From contig CM119266.1 of NCBI GenBank assembly GCA_051294375.1, positions 23,198,413-23,262,412 on the forward strand: 64,000 nucleotides of DNA, read 5' to 3'. The position numbers and the translations under genes were made by a program. Shown one piece after another: positions 11,921 through 24,905 of this stretch. The stretch comes from Paraspadella gotoi. Lineage: Eukaryota > Chaetognatha. How positions within the stretch are numbered: the first letter of the stretch is position 1; each line of letters opens with the position of its first letter. The notes under the pieces were generated by a model. That model saw only the letters and a program-made list of their open reading frames with translations. It ran no database searches and had not been told where the DNA came from.

Positions 11921-12454
11921 AATCGAACTCGTTTTTGATCCAATAAGGATTTGAACTACGCGTAGTACTAAGCTTTAAATCGGTAATCGAGATTAGGCGC
12001 AATCCGGGCCTCGTAAGAAGTAATTGAAGAAGCGAAACAAGGAAAAGAGGTAATCATTAGAAAGGTAAATGATAAAAATAATAAAATGTATAACAGAATA
12101 TGTAAGATAAAATCATAAGAGAACAAACAAGTTATCAAATGCAAAGTATAGCGAGTGATTCTGCCAGCAAATTATCTATTTAACTAACGTCAATTATAAT
12201 TTAATATCGTTAATTCAAGATCAGGAATTAAAGATTGAGAATTCACTATCGTCACTTCACGATTAATTTTTCATTTTTGAATCATTTTCAATTTGAGAAA
12301 ATTAATTTGACTATGATAACAATAAAACTATGATTTAAAAGAAAATGATTGATTATGACAAATTGATGAAATGAATAAAAATTAATTAAACTAATAACGA
12401 TGACGATGGTTAAATATTTAAAATTTGTCATATCTGAATCCTTATTTTATATAA
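11921..12454. other. AT-rich intronic sequence
   Basis: Nothing recognised on either strand beyond short A/T-rich runs. Confidence 0.5.
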
Positions 12455-12603
12455 TAAGTTTGAGCAAAACAATATCGGATTTGCCTACAATAATTTAGTG
12501 CCAATTCAGCTAAAAAGTATGCAAATTGAAAAAAGTATGCAAGTTGAAAAAGTTATGGCAAGTTGAAAAAGTATGCAGATTGGAAAAAATGTATGCAAAG
12601 AAT
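12455..12603 (+). mobile_element. Helentron-like terminus and 18-bp minisatellite, cut by gap
   Basis: Starts AAGTTTGAGCAAAACAATAT then CGGATTTGCCTACAATAATT, the family's 5' end. Five units of the 18-bp minisatellite (GAAAAAGTATGCAAGTT type) follow, and the sequence then runs into the assembly gap. Confidence 0.6.
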
Positions 12604-12703
12604 NNNNNNNNNNNNNNNNNNNNNNNNNNNNNNNNNNNNNNNNNNNNNNNNNNNNNNNNNNNNNNNNNNNNNNNNNNNNNNNNNNNNNNNNNNNNNNNNN
12701 NNN
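12604..12703. other. Assembly gap (100 N)
   Basis: Exactly 100 unknown bases, which is usually a placeholder of arbitrary length. It sits at a junction between a minisatellite and a (CT)n/gypsy relic, where assemblies commonly fail. Confidence 0.99.
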
Positions 12704-12715
12704 AAAGAGAGAGAC

Positions 12716-15570
12716 TAGAGGCGATTAAGAGTGAGCAATCTTCTAAAGATTTTCTTTGATTGGTCGTTCTGAGGCTGATGACGTTGACGCGATTGTCGAC
12801 GCTCTGACGCTGCTGATGTTGGCGGCGGCTGCGTCGTCGTCGTCGCCGTCGTCGTCGTTGCGGTTTCTGGCGTCGTTGTAGCACCGCCTGATGACGTTGT
12901 TGCTCCGATGTAGGCGTTGTTGGGTCGTTGGCGTTGTTGACGAGGTTCATTGAGGCTTTGGTCGGGAAAGCGCATCTGCTACTACGTTCGCATTCCCCTT
13001 TAAATATCGTACGTCAGTAGTGAATTCCGCTATAAACAGATAATTGATATGACTGCCTCATCGTTTGTGGTTCTGCCTTTCTTTTTGATAGCTGTCACTA
13101 AGCTCTGGTGATCTGTATATTAGCGTAAACGCTCTCCTTCGACCGTCAATGCCTGAAATGACAGCGGCTCTTGCTACCAAAAGCATCCTTATGCAAACGG
13201 GAGGCCATAGTTTTGGTTTTTGGCGAGTTTTGTAGAGAAAAACGCTAAGGTTAACTTAGTCCTCGCTGTTTAATACGGTCCACCGCTTGATCAGAAGCAT
13301 CAGTAAGTTATGCAAAGTTGAGCTCCGGTCCTTGGATGATGCAAATAGGCTGCTTGGATTAGGCCTCTTTATAGATTCGAAGGCTTCGTCGCCATGAATC
13401 CGTCGCCTCAAGAGTCTTTGGCTTGTCAGCGCTCAATGCTCATATAAAGGATGCAGCGATGGGCTACTCCAGCGATGAAGCGGCGATAGTAGTTACGCAT
13501 GCCGCAAAAATCGCTGCAACTCCTTTATCCGTAGTCGGGACGAGTTGTCTGTTGCAGCGTTTGGACACGTTCGGTAGAGGTGGATGGCCTGGCCCTTGAT
13601 TGACACGGCACTACCCTCTGTTTGGAATAGAATGGCGTTACGACCCCATGCTTTCGTTCTTTTACTTGCGATGTTGGAGTCGATAAGTTTTTGGGAAGGA
13701 GTCGAGAAGTTTAATAGAACTATCTCACCTCTGTCGATCACGAAGTTGACAATGGGATGTTGCTCTGTTGATGCCTGAAGCTGCGTATTGGTGGAGTAGT
13801 CCTTCAATCGAGTAACAATCCGTCGCCTCGCCCCGATGATTGGTGTGGCCAAAAAAGTTTTCTGGGCCAAAGAAGTCTGCGCCTAATATGTGCTGCTTTA
13901 CCTTCTGGCTACTACGAACCTCATATTGAAATTTGCGATTTCAAGTGCACATGTCCTCTCAACGGTCCCGAGCAATCAATAGGCGATCCGTTCGCGTGGC
14001 TTTGAGCTTCATGTTGGGGGTCAGGCCGCGTTGACGTTGAGCTCGAGTTGGCGTATGATCGAAAGCAATGCGCCTCCATCGACGCAGCCCACTTCGTTCT
14101 GTCCTTGGAGTCGCGGCATGTAGAGTAATCCGTTGAGAGTCGGTGATAGAGGTTTTGAGTGCGGGAGCTGCATTCAACCGGCGGGCGTCCCCTTCTCCCG
14201 TTTCCCTCTGCGTTTACGCTGAGTTTCCTCATACTTAGAACATTCCGAGTTCACATGTCCAGGCTTCGTCGGCCAAATTTTACTTTTTTTGGCACAATGT
14301 AACGGCTTTGGTTGTTTTTTCCCTCTGCGCTTGATGTTGCCATCTTTTTTGCCTTTGAGGTTCGTTTTGCCTGTGCGTCGCGGCATTGAATGCCTTCCTC
14401 TTTGAATTCGGGATCGATGTCCTCTTGTTGGCGCGCGTGAGACGTTGCTTATGAGTGATGATGATGACGGAGTCTTCAGATTACCCGTCGCCGTCGAAAT
14501 GTCGGTCCGCTAATTCGCATGAGTTCGGCGCCAGAGTCATCTGCCTTATCCTCTAGCTGTCTAACGCACTTCTGGCAGGTAATTCCGAGAATCTTCTCGC
14601 TTACCGGATGTGTGCGACTGGTGACGGTCTTTCGTCTCTCTTCCAGTTGCGCGAGCATCTAAGAAGGTTTAAAGGCCGTCGGTGCTCGATGGATCGAGGC
14701 AGTTTGGCGCCTGCTGGCGCCGGGTTAGCCCGTATTCCTTCCGGAGGTATGAGAGGAACTGCTGCCAAGTAAGAATCTGTTGTTTTTCGCCATAAACGAA
14801 ACTGGTTGATTTTTGGATCGACCTTTACCTTATCTTGATTTTTTCTAAATGGGCGAATTCGCGACTTCGCCGCGGTGATCCAGCACGGGTATAATGGCGG
14901 CTTCTAACACGTTTGATCCAAATCTACGATGTTTACGCGGGCATCAATCCACGGTACGATCTGGTTGCGACTCGAGGCCCTCTCGAGAGCTCGCGTCGCG
15001 GGCGGCGAGGGCCGGCACGAAGTTTGATGTTTTTCGCTCGCGGAGGTCGTTGTGCGTTCTCTCGCCGGTTGCATCTCGGCGTCGATGAAGTTGTCGCCGT
15101 TCACTTGGAAATTAAAAGCCGGGGCGCGTCGGTGAATACTGGGACACTGAGCACGAAATCGTTGTCCTCTTCCCAGCCTCGAGGGATCTGGAGGCCTTGA
15201 AGGGCGTCTCGGTGTCGTTGGCGTTGCGGTTGTGCCGACCGAAGGCGGGAGCAGGAGGTCGGAGCGCTCATGGAGATCTTCGTCCTTCTGTTCGACGCTC
15301 GAGGGCCTCGCGATGTTTTGGCGATGAAAAAGAATTGAAAAGGTGTCAGCAAGTATTGGGGAACCTTTGCTTAAACCGGTTCCAACCCAATCTTACCTCC
15401 AGGGAGAGTTAGCTGCTCCGTTCCCCTGGTCGTCTCTTCTTGAAGGTTGGTTGCGTTCGAATGGTTCGGCTCACAAGTGTGGCCGGGCATTAGGTTTTTA
15501 CACAGTACTGACTTAATCCAGGACAACTGAAATGATTTGGTTCTAAGATGTTGTTGTCCGCAGGGAAGGC
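12716..15570 (-). pseudogene. Degraded, internally deleted Ty3/gypsy element
   Basis: A GC-rich island in AT-rich surroundings, with codon-like GCC/GTC texture matching the intact element at 52898-58030. Read on the minus strand, 15.4-14.7 kb gives gag-like pieces (PRGWEEDNDFVLSVP). About 14.3 kb gives a zinc-knuckle-like stretch (C..C then GHVNSEC). 13.9 kb gives the end of the protease (ILGADFF). 13.5 kb gives the segment between RT and RNase H (KELQRFL). The RT palm and most of the protease-RT junction are missing, and frames are broken many times. LTRs were not found. I infer an old insertion of the same broad lineage. Confidence 0.65.
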
Positions 15571-16064
15571 AGATCATGTATGAGACTTTTAGATAAAAAT
15601 TGTTTTAATTGAAATTCTAAATTGAGATAAAACTTTTTCCTGCAGATGAATGCTATTATTTACATTTGTAGAGAATGATTAAAAACAATTGTTTATTAAT
15701 GTTGATGAAAACATTTAAAATTTTCAGATCTCAAGATCAGAAGCAATAAATCAGTGGAACAATCATAAAGTAAACAACTCAATTTTCAAGTTTAAGTTTG
15801 AATCAGGCGGGAAAAAGACTCTGTTGTTTGAGCTCTGATTCGATGAAAAACAAAAGGCTCTCGAAATTTGATTAAAGCTATAATAAATGAATTTCTGAGC
15901 TTCGGATTTAGGGGTTGCTTGGATACTGAGGGCCGAGAAGCCAGAAGCAGAGCCGACCTCTGTCCCCGGGTTCGCAATCCCGGAGCGGATGAATTATTTT
16001 ATAAGTATTTTAATTCGCCTGAGATGACCGCAGACATAATTCTCGTTTTTTCTGAAATAAAAGA
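15571..16064. other. Intronic sequence with a tRNA-like GC-rich patch
   Basis: 15925-16000 is GC-rich and includes CCGGGTTCGCAATCCCGG, which resembles a tRNA T-arm, but I cannot fold a full cloverleaf around it. It may be the head of a tRNA-derived SINE. The rest is unremarkable. Confidence 0.3.
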
Positions 16065-16600
16065 ATAAAAGAAATAAAAGAAATAAAAGAAAGGCAAAAA
16101 ATGTTACAATGTTTACAATTTGAAATTTTTTCAATTTTTTCAATCGCAGCTGTAAAAGATTTTATTTTTATTTGTATTAAAATTAAGATATAGCTTCTCA
16201 TTAAAAAGTTATTTTGAGTTCCCATTTTTATTAGAGATTTAAAAAAATTTTTTTTGAATTTCATCTTCAATATTATATACTGCAATATGTAAATTAGATT
16301 AAAGCATTTCTATATACTAATTTGGATATGATAATGAGTACTATAATCTCATTTGCATATTGCAGTAAATCATAATGAAGTAGAAATTCAAACAAAAAAT
16401 ACTTAAATCCAAATGTAATAAGAAAATATCAAAGCTATTTCAAGATGAGAAGCCATATCTAAATTTTTAACTTACTATGAATGCACACTTTGTAAAACTT
16501 TATCATAATTCATAATAATTTTTATTTAAAAAAAAACGGTAAGTCACAGCCAAACCTATAAAAGCGTAGTAGTTTTTATATAAGAAAAACAGCGTGACGA

Positions 16601-16636
<36 letters not shown>

Positions 16637-16714
16637 AAGAGACCGCGTCACAAAGAAGCTCACCCGCAATGAATATCAAGCCTGAACCGGCTTCGCCGGT
16701 CATGGCTTGATAAA
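16065..16714 (-). repeat. Dispersed repeat B, inverted copy
   Basis: Runs in inverted orientation to 652-1275 and ends with (CGA)n at 16602-16633 and the hairpin GAACCGGCTTCGCCGGTC at 16684-16701. Its outer end has a decayed (AAAGAAATA)n tract at 16045-16085. Confidence 0.65.
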
Positions 16715-16865
16715 AATGATGACCGCCCGTCTATCTCAGTCGTTCGCTCGTCACAATTCTTCACCTTTTTTCCTACCTTTATTTTCTCGCATTTTCGTCT
16801 TCTACAATGGGTAGAAAAGTGTGTGATAAAGCGAGATATAAAGTTTTGATGCAATCGTGTCTAAA

Positions 16866-17030
16866 AAGCTCCCCGACGGCCACACAACGCCGCTCCAGCC
16901 ACAGTACGTCGTGCGTGAACGACTGATCGTGGAGCCAAAACTCGTAATTCCGGGTCGCGGCGTCTGAAACCCGCCATCACTGATGAGGTCGCGCCTCCAG
17001 ATCCGCCCACAGCGCGCCCTGTTGGCTTCT
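16866..17030 (+). pseudogene. Ty3/gypsy integrase C-terminal relic
   Basis: Translated pieces (DGHTTPLQP, then VIPGRGV) and DNA such as GAGGTCGCGCCTCCAGATCC match the end of pol in the intact element (57400-57570). Only the GPY/F-type tail is left, with frameshifts. The surrounding sequence is AT-rich and not gypsy-like. Confidence 0.65.
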
Positions 17031-17130
17031 ATATTATACAAAATTCTATTTTGTTAACATCAATGAATTTTTTGAATCCCCCCAAAAAATTAAAAGCGAA
17101 CCAACTGGTTTATATAATTTAATTATAACG

Positions 17131-17369
17131 CTATGGCGGACTAAAATCCACCAACCGTTCATCAGCGTCCATTGGTGCCGGAGGCAAGTCATTCGCCTCC
17201 CAACCCAAAGCTCCTGGGTTCTAGCACGGTGGTCGCCTAGCAGTTAAGAGGGACGGGGTGCTTAACCCGCCTGTAACACGGTGTTACAGCCTGATCCGTT
17301 CAGTGACTGCTTAATGCTTATATTGAACGGTTCTGTCACTAACACATAACAATAATTACTGTCTCTTCT
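17131..17369 (+). mobile_element. Solo LTR of the TRIM family
   Basis: A full-length match from CTATGGCGGACTAAAATCCA to ACTGTCTCTTC of the LTR in the 41230-41881 element, including GTAACACGGTGTTAC and GGGACTGCTTA. The end sequence is TTCTA instead of TTCA. There is no internal region on either side. Confidence 0.7.
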
Positions 17370-17879
17370 ACGCGATTTTTCTGAAAGTCATTTGGCCGAG
17401 CTCTTAATGCGCCGGACTTCGACGATAGGAAAAGATTTCACGTTCAAATGTGGTTGAAGTACTTTTTTACAAGAAGTTCTAATTTTAAAAAAGTGGTCGA
17501 ATAGCAATGGCTTACTGAAGGGGGAGTAGCCATATGCGTACTCGATAACAAGATAAAAACTCGCTTGACGGATGCTATTGTACACGATTATAAGTTTTTA
17601 GAGTCCTATGCAAAAAAGAAGATACTGAAGACGCCGATTTGACATTGTATATATAATATTATATATATTTGTACATTTTTTATTTGTCGGCTCCTTTGTC
17701 ATTGCCTTCATCGCTATCATTGTTTATATTTTTCGCTATCCCCTCGCGACGCGAGATATTATTTTTTGTCGGTTTTGGCCTTTCTCGAGATGATGCCATT
17801 TTCGTAGGTATTACGTTATCCCCCTTGTCGGTATCGTTCGAACTTAAATCTTACACCCCTAATTGATTAGACGAGAATC

Positions 17880-19240
17880 TCCATTTTAAGAGGAAAGGTC
17901 ATTCAACTTAACAATACGTAATCTTTGATGTATTAAAGCTAATACATCTAGAAATACATTGTAATCACTAGTAATCACGAAAAAAAAGTTTTTATTTATA
18001 TTAGGATGCCGCTATAGAAAAAGAGGCCAGTGGCTTTTTTCTTATATTTTTATATCGATAGATATGGAATGACGGGAATATTGTAAATCTCAAGTTTCGC
18101 TTTAATCGGACCTCACATTGTGGATAAATCTTAGGAAACCCATCAAAATTCCACCCCTTTTTTTCAATATTTTTGCCTTATAAACTTATAATTCCGCTAG
18201 TTAATTTTTTTTTCCTTTAACGAGCGAAAGGAATCCACAACTTTCTAATATTTTCTAATTTCTAGATAAAAAAATATAATACATTACATTAAAATTTGGA
18301 TATTGTAAAAGTGTAAAGTCTTGTGAAGCCTGTGAAAATTGAGTAATTAAAAATTTTGCCTATTTTATTATTGAAAACTAACATTAAAGTGAAGAAGTTA
18401 AACATCTTCTGGCTCCTTTCAGTAAACGTCCCTGTTCTCTAAGATAAGATAATGTTTACTTTTTGCTGGTGGAAAAGAAATATAAATACTTAGACTGTGA
18501 TGGGGTGAATAATATTTTGTAAAAATTTTGTAAGCATGCTTGTAAAATCAGACAAGCAATTATTTAAGTGACAAAAAATTTACATTTTCTTTATCCAAAA
18601 AACTTTTAAGTTTTACTAGAGTACTATTTAGCCTTTTTTCTTTCAGAATCATTAAAAACTTAAAAAGAATTTCATTTTCATTTATTCTTAAGAGGTGTCA
18701 ATAGTTTTAAAATTCATTATAATTTTGACTTAGTTTGACACTCATCCTGTAAAGAGATTTCAGCAAAAGTAATTCTAAAATTGTATCTTGTATGTGCCCT
18801 ATGATTATGGCTTCATTTTGGTACAATTGCCATCCCTTTATCTGTGTTCCTTCAAAAGATATTAGGAAAAATAATTTTTTTCTCTCAATCTTCTTTTTAA
18901 TTTTTTTTTAAATAAAAAATTTGCGATAAAAACTGGACCAATTCACTTTATCATGTTGGTTTAATGTGAAAAAATTGGTCAATAATAAAAAGAAAAATAG
19001 AATAAGCTCTAGGGACATAAGGCTTTTGGAATCTCATAATTTGAAGTGTCATTTATTATCCCGTTAATAATTTTAAAAAAGTGAAAATGCCCTTTCATTT
19101 CTATAGTAAAAATAAGGTATGGAAATCCTTCGGAGATGAGTAGTCCATTTCCCCTGGCTTGTTTGATAGTAAAATCTTTATCAAATGCCACAAGAAGAAA
19201 GGAACGAGCTCTTGAGATGCAAAGCTATCGGAATCGTATC
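17880..19240. repeat. Dispersed repeat block, inverted copies at 45105-45215 and 58860-60770
   Basis: 17885-18000 pairs inverted with 45105-45215. 18005-18170 pairs inverted with 60605-60770 (GCCGCTATAGAAAAAG.. against CTTTTTCTATAGCGGC). 18185-19240 pairs inverted with 58860-59885 (CCAAAAGCC and TTGATAAAGATTTTACTAT stretches). The two large halves are contiguous here but separated by an inserted mobile element in the other copy, so this is the empty site. No conserved open frame was found. Confidence 0.65.
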
Positions 19241-19242
19241 TT

Positions 19243-19369
19243 TTTATCGAGCCTTGACCGGCGAAGCCCGGGTCAAGGCTCTAAATGTTTTAGGGTTACT
19301 TCTTTGTGACGTAAGTCGTCGTCGTCGTCGTCGTCCGTCACGCTGTTTTTTTTATATGCTGGCTTCCAG

Positions 19370-19411
<42 letters not shown>

Positions 19412-19419
19412 CTCTCTCG

Positions 19420-19462
<43 letters not shown>

Positions 19463-19480
19463 CTCTCTCTCCATAATATA
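19243..19480. repeat. Partial repeat B followed by (CT)n
   Basis: 19243-19360 copies the opening hairpin and (TCG)n of repeat B. 19370-19470 is an imperfect (CT)n run. Open frames here simply translate the simple repeat. Confidence 0.7.
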
Positions 19481-19822
19481 ATTGCATACATCACAATATT
19501 AAAAAAAAAATTTGTTTTTATTTATTATTGCAACTTTGGACCGGTTGGCCCACTATTGGCAAATTATATCTAAAAATAGGAGTTGATAAGAGAGATATAG
19601 TCAAATTAAACATTACTTTTTTTGTTATTCTGATAATTTGTACTATTATTAAATTATAAATATTTTTAGTGTATATATTTAATCAATTTTTAACTTTTTT
19701 TAATAAATAATTATTTTAGTTGTGATAACTATTTATAAATTAATTAAATATGCAAATATTAATTTTGACTCGGTCTGGTTTCTTCCTAAAAAAAGAACAA
19801 TCTTTTTCTCTCTATCTCTCTT

Positions 19823-19880
<58 letters not shown>

Positions 19881-20981
19881 TTTTTTTTCCTTCTAAAAAC
19901 TTTTATTATCGCCATTTATTCGCGAGATTTTCGTGGATTTTTTCCTTCTAAAAACTTTTTATTACCGCCATTTATTATTTATCTCAATACAAAATCCAAA
20001 ATACAATAACTTACTTAACCTAAGATTTCGTGGTCGTTGCGGAGCAACAAGTAAACAATGTCGAGGAACATGACCTAATAACGCGTTACGTGTATAAAAA
20101 AAAATCAACATGACCGCAATTCAACGACGCCGTTGCGAGCACCGGATAACCGATATAAACGAGAGTGACCTAATAATGCGTCTCGTTTGGTGGGAAAAAC
20201 TCTTCTTCTCTTCTCTTTCTCACTCTCCCTCTAGGACTCAAGCTCTGACTGAAAAAAGTCAGAGGTTATTTTAATAATATTCTTTTGACCGGAGCAATGG
20301 AGATTTGATCGGAAACAATATTGCTATTGTTAAGTTTCAAATCACCTAAATATAGAAAATATTAACAAAATCTATCGATCCACCCATATATATCATGGAA
20401 GATTTCGCATATAAGAATTTTTTCCGACTGACTCCCGTCGGTTGAAAATCCTCTTAGAATTCCGATCGTTAGCCTCCTCTTTATTTTACTTTAAAATTTA
20501 AAAATTTCACCAAAAGACTAATATCACTTTCCAAGATCGTATCAATGTTAAAAATACACGCAAATAAAATATGAAAGAAAAATTTTTGAGAGCCCTTTCA
20601 GACAATATGCTAATCGATTCCTGAATTTGAAGTTTATTTGTAAACATGACAACATACCTTAAATGCGTTGACATTGTATTGAAGTTGAGAAATCCCCTTT
20701 ATTTTATATATAAAATTGCGCAAAAATATTTTCCCGACTGACCAGTCTATTTGAATCTGATGTTTGAATGTCAAAATGCATGGTTAATGTCCAAGAGAAA
20801 AAAAATGAGAAGCCCTTGAGAATGTAACAGCCATCGGAATCGAGTGTTTTACATCTATTTTACTTGAATTTTTCCCAGGGGCGTTTGACATTATTTGTAA
20901 GTCAGATTTTAATGAAAATCTCCAATTGAAAAAGTCTTCCTCGATTTCCTAAGAACGACGTAGAACTCCTACTCCCTCCCT

Positions 20982-21046
<65 letters not shown>

Positions 21047-21320
21047 TATCTCCTTTTTTTTTTACAAAAAAAATTGTTATTCAGTTTTTTTTTTGCTTTT
21101 ATTTTTTGAATCAGCAGGGCGCGAACCCGAGTCCTTTGATTGGGAGGTGCTCGGGCTACCTCGCGAGGCTCCCGGACGAGTTCAGCTTCTCTATCTCTCT
21201 TTTAATTATATGTTGCTCTCTCTCTCTCTCTTTTTCTCCGTCGCTGTTGCTTCTGATTCTGATTGTGACGTCGTTGTCGTCGTCGTCGTTGTCGTTGGCA
21301 TCAACACTTTTGATCTTGCC
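19481..21320. other. Intronic sequence with (CT)n tracts, no gene recognised
   Basis: Simple (CT)n tracts lie at 19803-19885 and 20985-21052, and a CGTCGT-rich patch at 21265-21292. 20000-20960 is a moderately complex stretch containing two similar phrases (GTGACCTAATAATGCGT and TGACCTAATAACGCGT). I find neither LTR nor coding motif in it. Confidence 0.45.
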
Positions 21321-21710
21321 AACTTGCATACTTTTTTAAACAAACTTGCATAATTTTTTAACTTGCATAATTTTTTAACTTGCATAATTTTTTAACTTGC
21401 ATAATTTTTTAACTTGCACTAATTTTTAACTTGCCATAATTTTTTCAACTTGCTTAATTTTTTCAACGCGCATATTTTTTTCAATTTGCATAATTTTTTG
21501 CAACTTGCATTATTTTCAACTTGCATAATTTTTTCAACTTGTATACTTTTTTCAATTTGTATAATTTTTTTAACTTGCATAATTTTTCAACTCGCAATAA
21601 TTTTTTCAATTTGCATAATTTTTTAACATTGCACAAATTTTTTTCAAACATTGCAATAATTTTTTTCAACTTGCATAATTTTTTCAACTTGCATAAATTT
21701 TTTTATGAAA
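21321..21710. repeat. 18-bp minisatellite (TTGCATAATTTTTTCAAC type)
   Basis: About twenty units of a unit read as ACTTGCATAATTTTTTCA with small variations. The same minisatellite recurs at 23450-23815, 63320-63710, in short runs at 9100 and 12510, and, in a diverged form, at 32640-33005 and 46805-47225. Confidence 0.85.
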
Positions 21711-22404
21711 TTGGTACAAAACCAATATAAAAATTATCCATTCATTTAATAAATAAGCTATCTTGCCCCTGACTTTGGACAGGCTTTGGTGGTTTAAGGC
21801 CTCCATCACTGTTACAAGATAATGACATAGCAGGTCCATGCAAGCTTTCAATCAAGACTCTCTCAAAGTCTCGTTTATTCACTCCCAGAAGTACCTGGCT
21901 TTTCTATCAATGAAGTGGAAAATATTTCAAAGAACGTTTCAATTGTATGAAAAGACCACTCCCTAAGTATTAGTATTTTTTTTATACTTGCATAATTTTT
22001 TTAACTTGCAGCATTTTTTCGACTTTTAACTATCTAGTTATCGAGTTTCATTAGTGAGGCAGTGAGGAAGTTGAAATGTGTGTCCATTTTCTTGTTTCAT
22101 ATCGATTAAAATATTTTTGTTTGAATTTCCATTTAATTATGATTTACTGCAATATGTAAATTAGATTATGGTAATTTTTCTTTGATAGTAAAAAATGGCG
22201 AGATCACTATACTTTTAAGATTTTACAACTGTTTCATACCCGAATTTCTTGCAGGCTCGTTTGTAAAGTTGGGCAGTTCAGATTCGAACGGAAATCTCTA
22301 TTATCAGAAAAATGTTGAATTTTTTTTAAGCAAGATTTTTGCCTATTTATATGTAAACATTCTGTTTTAAATATTTTTTTAAATCAATAAATAACAAAAT
22401 TGTT
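21711..22404. repeat. Fragments of several dispersed repeats
   Basis: 21711-21925 is inverted relative to 25840-26045 (shared: CCTCCATCAC, CTATCTTGCCCCTGACTTTG). 22245-22340 is inverted relative to about 58745-58850. 22120-22170 repeats a short part of repeat B (TTTACTGCAATATGTAAATT). No coding sequence is supported. Confidence 0.5.
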
Positions 22405-23350
22405 AAAATAAATCGGTAAGCACATTTTTTAAAAATTTGTTTTTTAATCTGGTTGTTAAAAAATTCTCGGTAAGAAGTGAAAACACAGTAAAGGCAAATT
22501 TAGAAGGGGAGAGTAAAACAATTAATCTTGTTACTCTGTTGGTTTTCCAGTCTTGAAAAAAACCTTTAGTTAAATAGATGATAAAGAAATTCGATCTACA
22601 CTGAATCTACACAGAATTTAAAGAGTTGCAGCCTAAACGATTGCAATAATATTGATTTAAAAATTTGATTAGCAATCTATAAAACATTTGTGAAAATGTA
22701 ATAGAGAGACATTTCGATAAACGTGTTCCAGTTAGTAAGAATTCAGGGTTAAAGTTATTAGAAAAGTTTGAAATGAATTTTCAACAACGATTTTATTTTT
22801 AATATTAAAAATAAAATCGTTGTTGAAAATTCATTTCAAACTTTTCTAATAATTATTACACAACGAAAAGAAAGGATTATACCACAAGGGTTAAAGTTAT
22901 AATGTGGTATTCCTTTCTTTTCGTTGTTTAGGTGTTTTAGTGAAAACAAAGTTTAGAGTTTGTATTACAACGATTTTTTATTTAATTTAATCAGACATGT
23001 TTCAACTCTTGTTCAAAACACTGATGAAGGCTCGAACAAGAGTTGAAACATGTCTGATTAAATTAAATAAAAAATCGTTGTAATACAAACTCTAAACTTT
23101 GTTTTCACTAAAAGGGTTAAAGTTTAAAAACGTTTCATTTTCAAGGATACAAGTTGAAATTTAAAAATGTCTCTCTATTACATTTATCTAATTCACTAAT
23201 ATTAAATTCATAAAAATATTAGATGGATTGGCCTTTTTGTTTGACCTGCACCTCTTCAGATAGGTTTTCGGAATCGCCAGGAGCTCAGCTTTTTGAATCT
23301 GTACTTCATTTTTGCCTATTTTCAAGTTGATTTGAATGACCTTTTTTCTT
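22405..23350 (-). repeat. Dispersed repeat E copy 2, with nested hairpins
   Basis: An inverted copy of the 10786-11535 unit, interrupted at its GGGTTAAAGTT by two hairpin-bearing segments. 22772-22855 is a nearly perfect inverted repeat. 22859-22884 and 22905-22932 form a 26-bp inverted pair (ACAACGAAAAGAAAGGATTA). 22940-23110 is a long hairpin with arms of about 75 bp. The 11-mer GGGTTAAAGTT occurs at about 22749, 22889 and 23115, on either side of each insert. Confidence 0.6.
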
Positions 23351-24905
23351 AACAAGTTTGAGCAAACAATGTCGGATCTGCCTACAATAATTAAGCGGTA
23401 ATCTGCTAATCAGATGATAAATCACAATATTTTTTTAAATTTTTTTAGCTCGCATCATTTTTTTAACTCGCATTCATTTTTTGAACTCGTATAATTTTTC
23501 CACGCACATAATTTTTCAACTCATCATTTTTTCAATTTACATCATTTTACAATTTGCATCATTTTTTTTAACTCGCATCATTTTTTCAACTCGCATCATT
23601 TTTTCCACGAACATAATTTTTCAACTCATCATTTTTTCAATTTACATCATTTTTACAATTCGCATCATTTTTTTTTAACTTGCATCATTTTTTCAACTTG
23701 CATCATTTTTTCAACTTGCATCATTTTTTAACTTGCATAATTTCTTCAACTTGCATAATTTTTTCAACTTGCATAATTTTTTCAACTTGCATAATTTTGT
23801 AAATTGTATCATTTTTTCAAATTAATTAATTAATTAATTAAAACATTTATTAAATCATAAATAAAAAAGATTCAAGAAAATGTGAATTATGTTTTTTCCA
23901 TTTAAACTGATTTCCACAGGCACAATTCCGTCAAAACTTTATATCTAGCTTCTTCACACACTTTCCTTTTCAATCTATTAATTCAATTATGATTAATTCG
24001 AGTAATTATGGGTTAAAATAAGTAACATTGCAGGACTAACAAGAATCGTGAAAACAAAAAAGATTCAAGTAAATGTGACTCATATTTTTTTCATTTAAAC
24101 TCATTTCCACTCGTAACGAAACTTTATATCAAGCTTCATCACACACTTTCCTACCCACACACAAAATTTGTACTCAATCTATCCATCTAATTATGATTAA
24201 TTAGAGTATTTATTGGTTAAAATAAGTAAAAAGATTTTAGTAAATGCCACTTATGTTTTTTCCATTTAAACTTATTTCCATCACACGATTCCATCTAAAA
24301 ACTTTATATCCAGCTTTATCGCACACTTTCCTACCCACACATAAAATTTCATTCCAATCCAACCAGTTAATCACGAGTTATTGGAGCTTTTGGCTAAGGT
24401 AGGACGGATGGACGGATTGATTGACTGATTAATGAATTATTGATTAATTAATTAACTAATTGATTAATTAACTGATTAATTATTTAATTTATTAATACAT
24501 CCTGTATATACATTTAATATAAAAAGAAAAGGAAGCATAATCAATTTGTGAAACAGGTTTTTTGTTTTTTTCCATTTAAACTCATTTCCACTCAAACGAT
24601 TCCATCGAAACTTGGTTTCCTGTTCAATCACACACTTTTCTACTCACATACAAAATTCCAGGACAATCGCCGCATTCACTCATGAGCAATTGGTGTGCAA
24701 ATAGTGAAATATAATGTTTTGTTTTTTCCATTTAAACTCATTTCCACTCGGACGATTCCATTGAAACTTCATATACAGCTCAATCACACACTTTCCTACC
24801 CACACACAAAATTTCATTCCAATCCATCCATCCAATCACGAGTAATTGGTGTTTTTTGCTAAGGTGGGACGGACAGACGGATGGACGAACAGACAGACGG
24901 ACGGA
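23351..24905 (+). mobile_element. Helentron-like (HINE) element, hairpin end missing
   Basis: Begins exactly AACAAGTTTGAGCAAACAAT then GTCGGATCTGCCTACAATAA. The 18-bp minisatellite (23450-23815), AATT repeats, and about six core units (23870-24850) follow, and it ends at a decayed CCGT-type tract (24868-24905). The terminal hairpin is absent. It abuts the edge of repeat E at 23350. Confidence 0.7.

Noticed and set aside
15925-16000. tRNA gene
   Set aside because: Only a T-arm-like element is visible. I could not build acceptor, D and anticodon stems.
17131-17369. tRNA-derived SINE, because of the B-box-like GGGTTCTAG and a tRNA-like segment
   Set aside because: The 41230-41881 copy shows that this sequence is an LTR: two copies in direct orientation with TG..CA ends, a primer-binding-site-like sequence and a polypurine tract between them.
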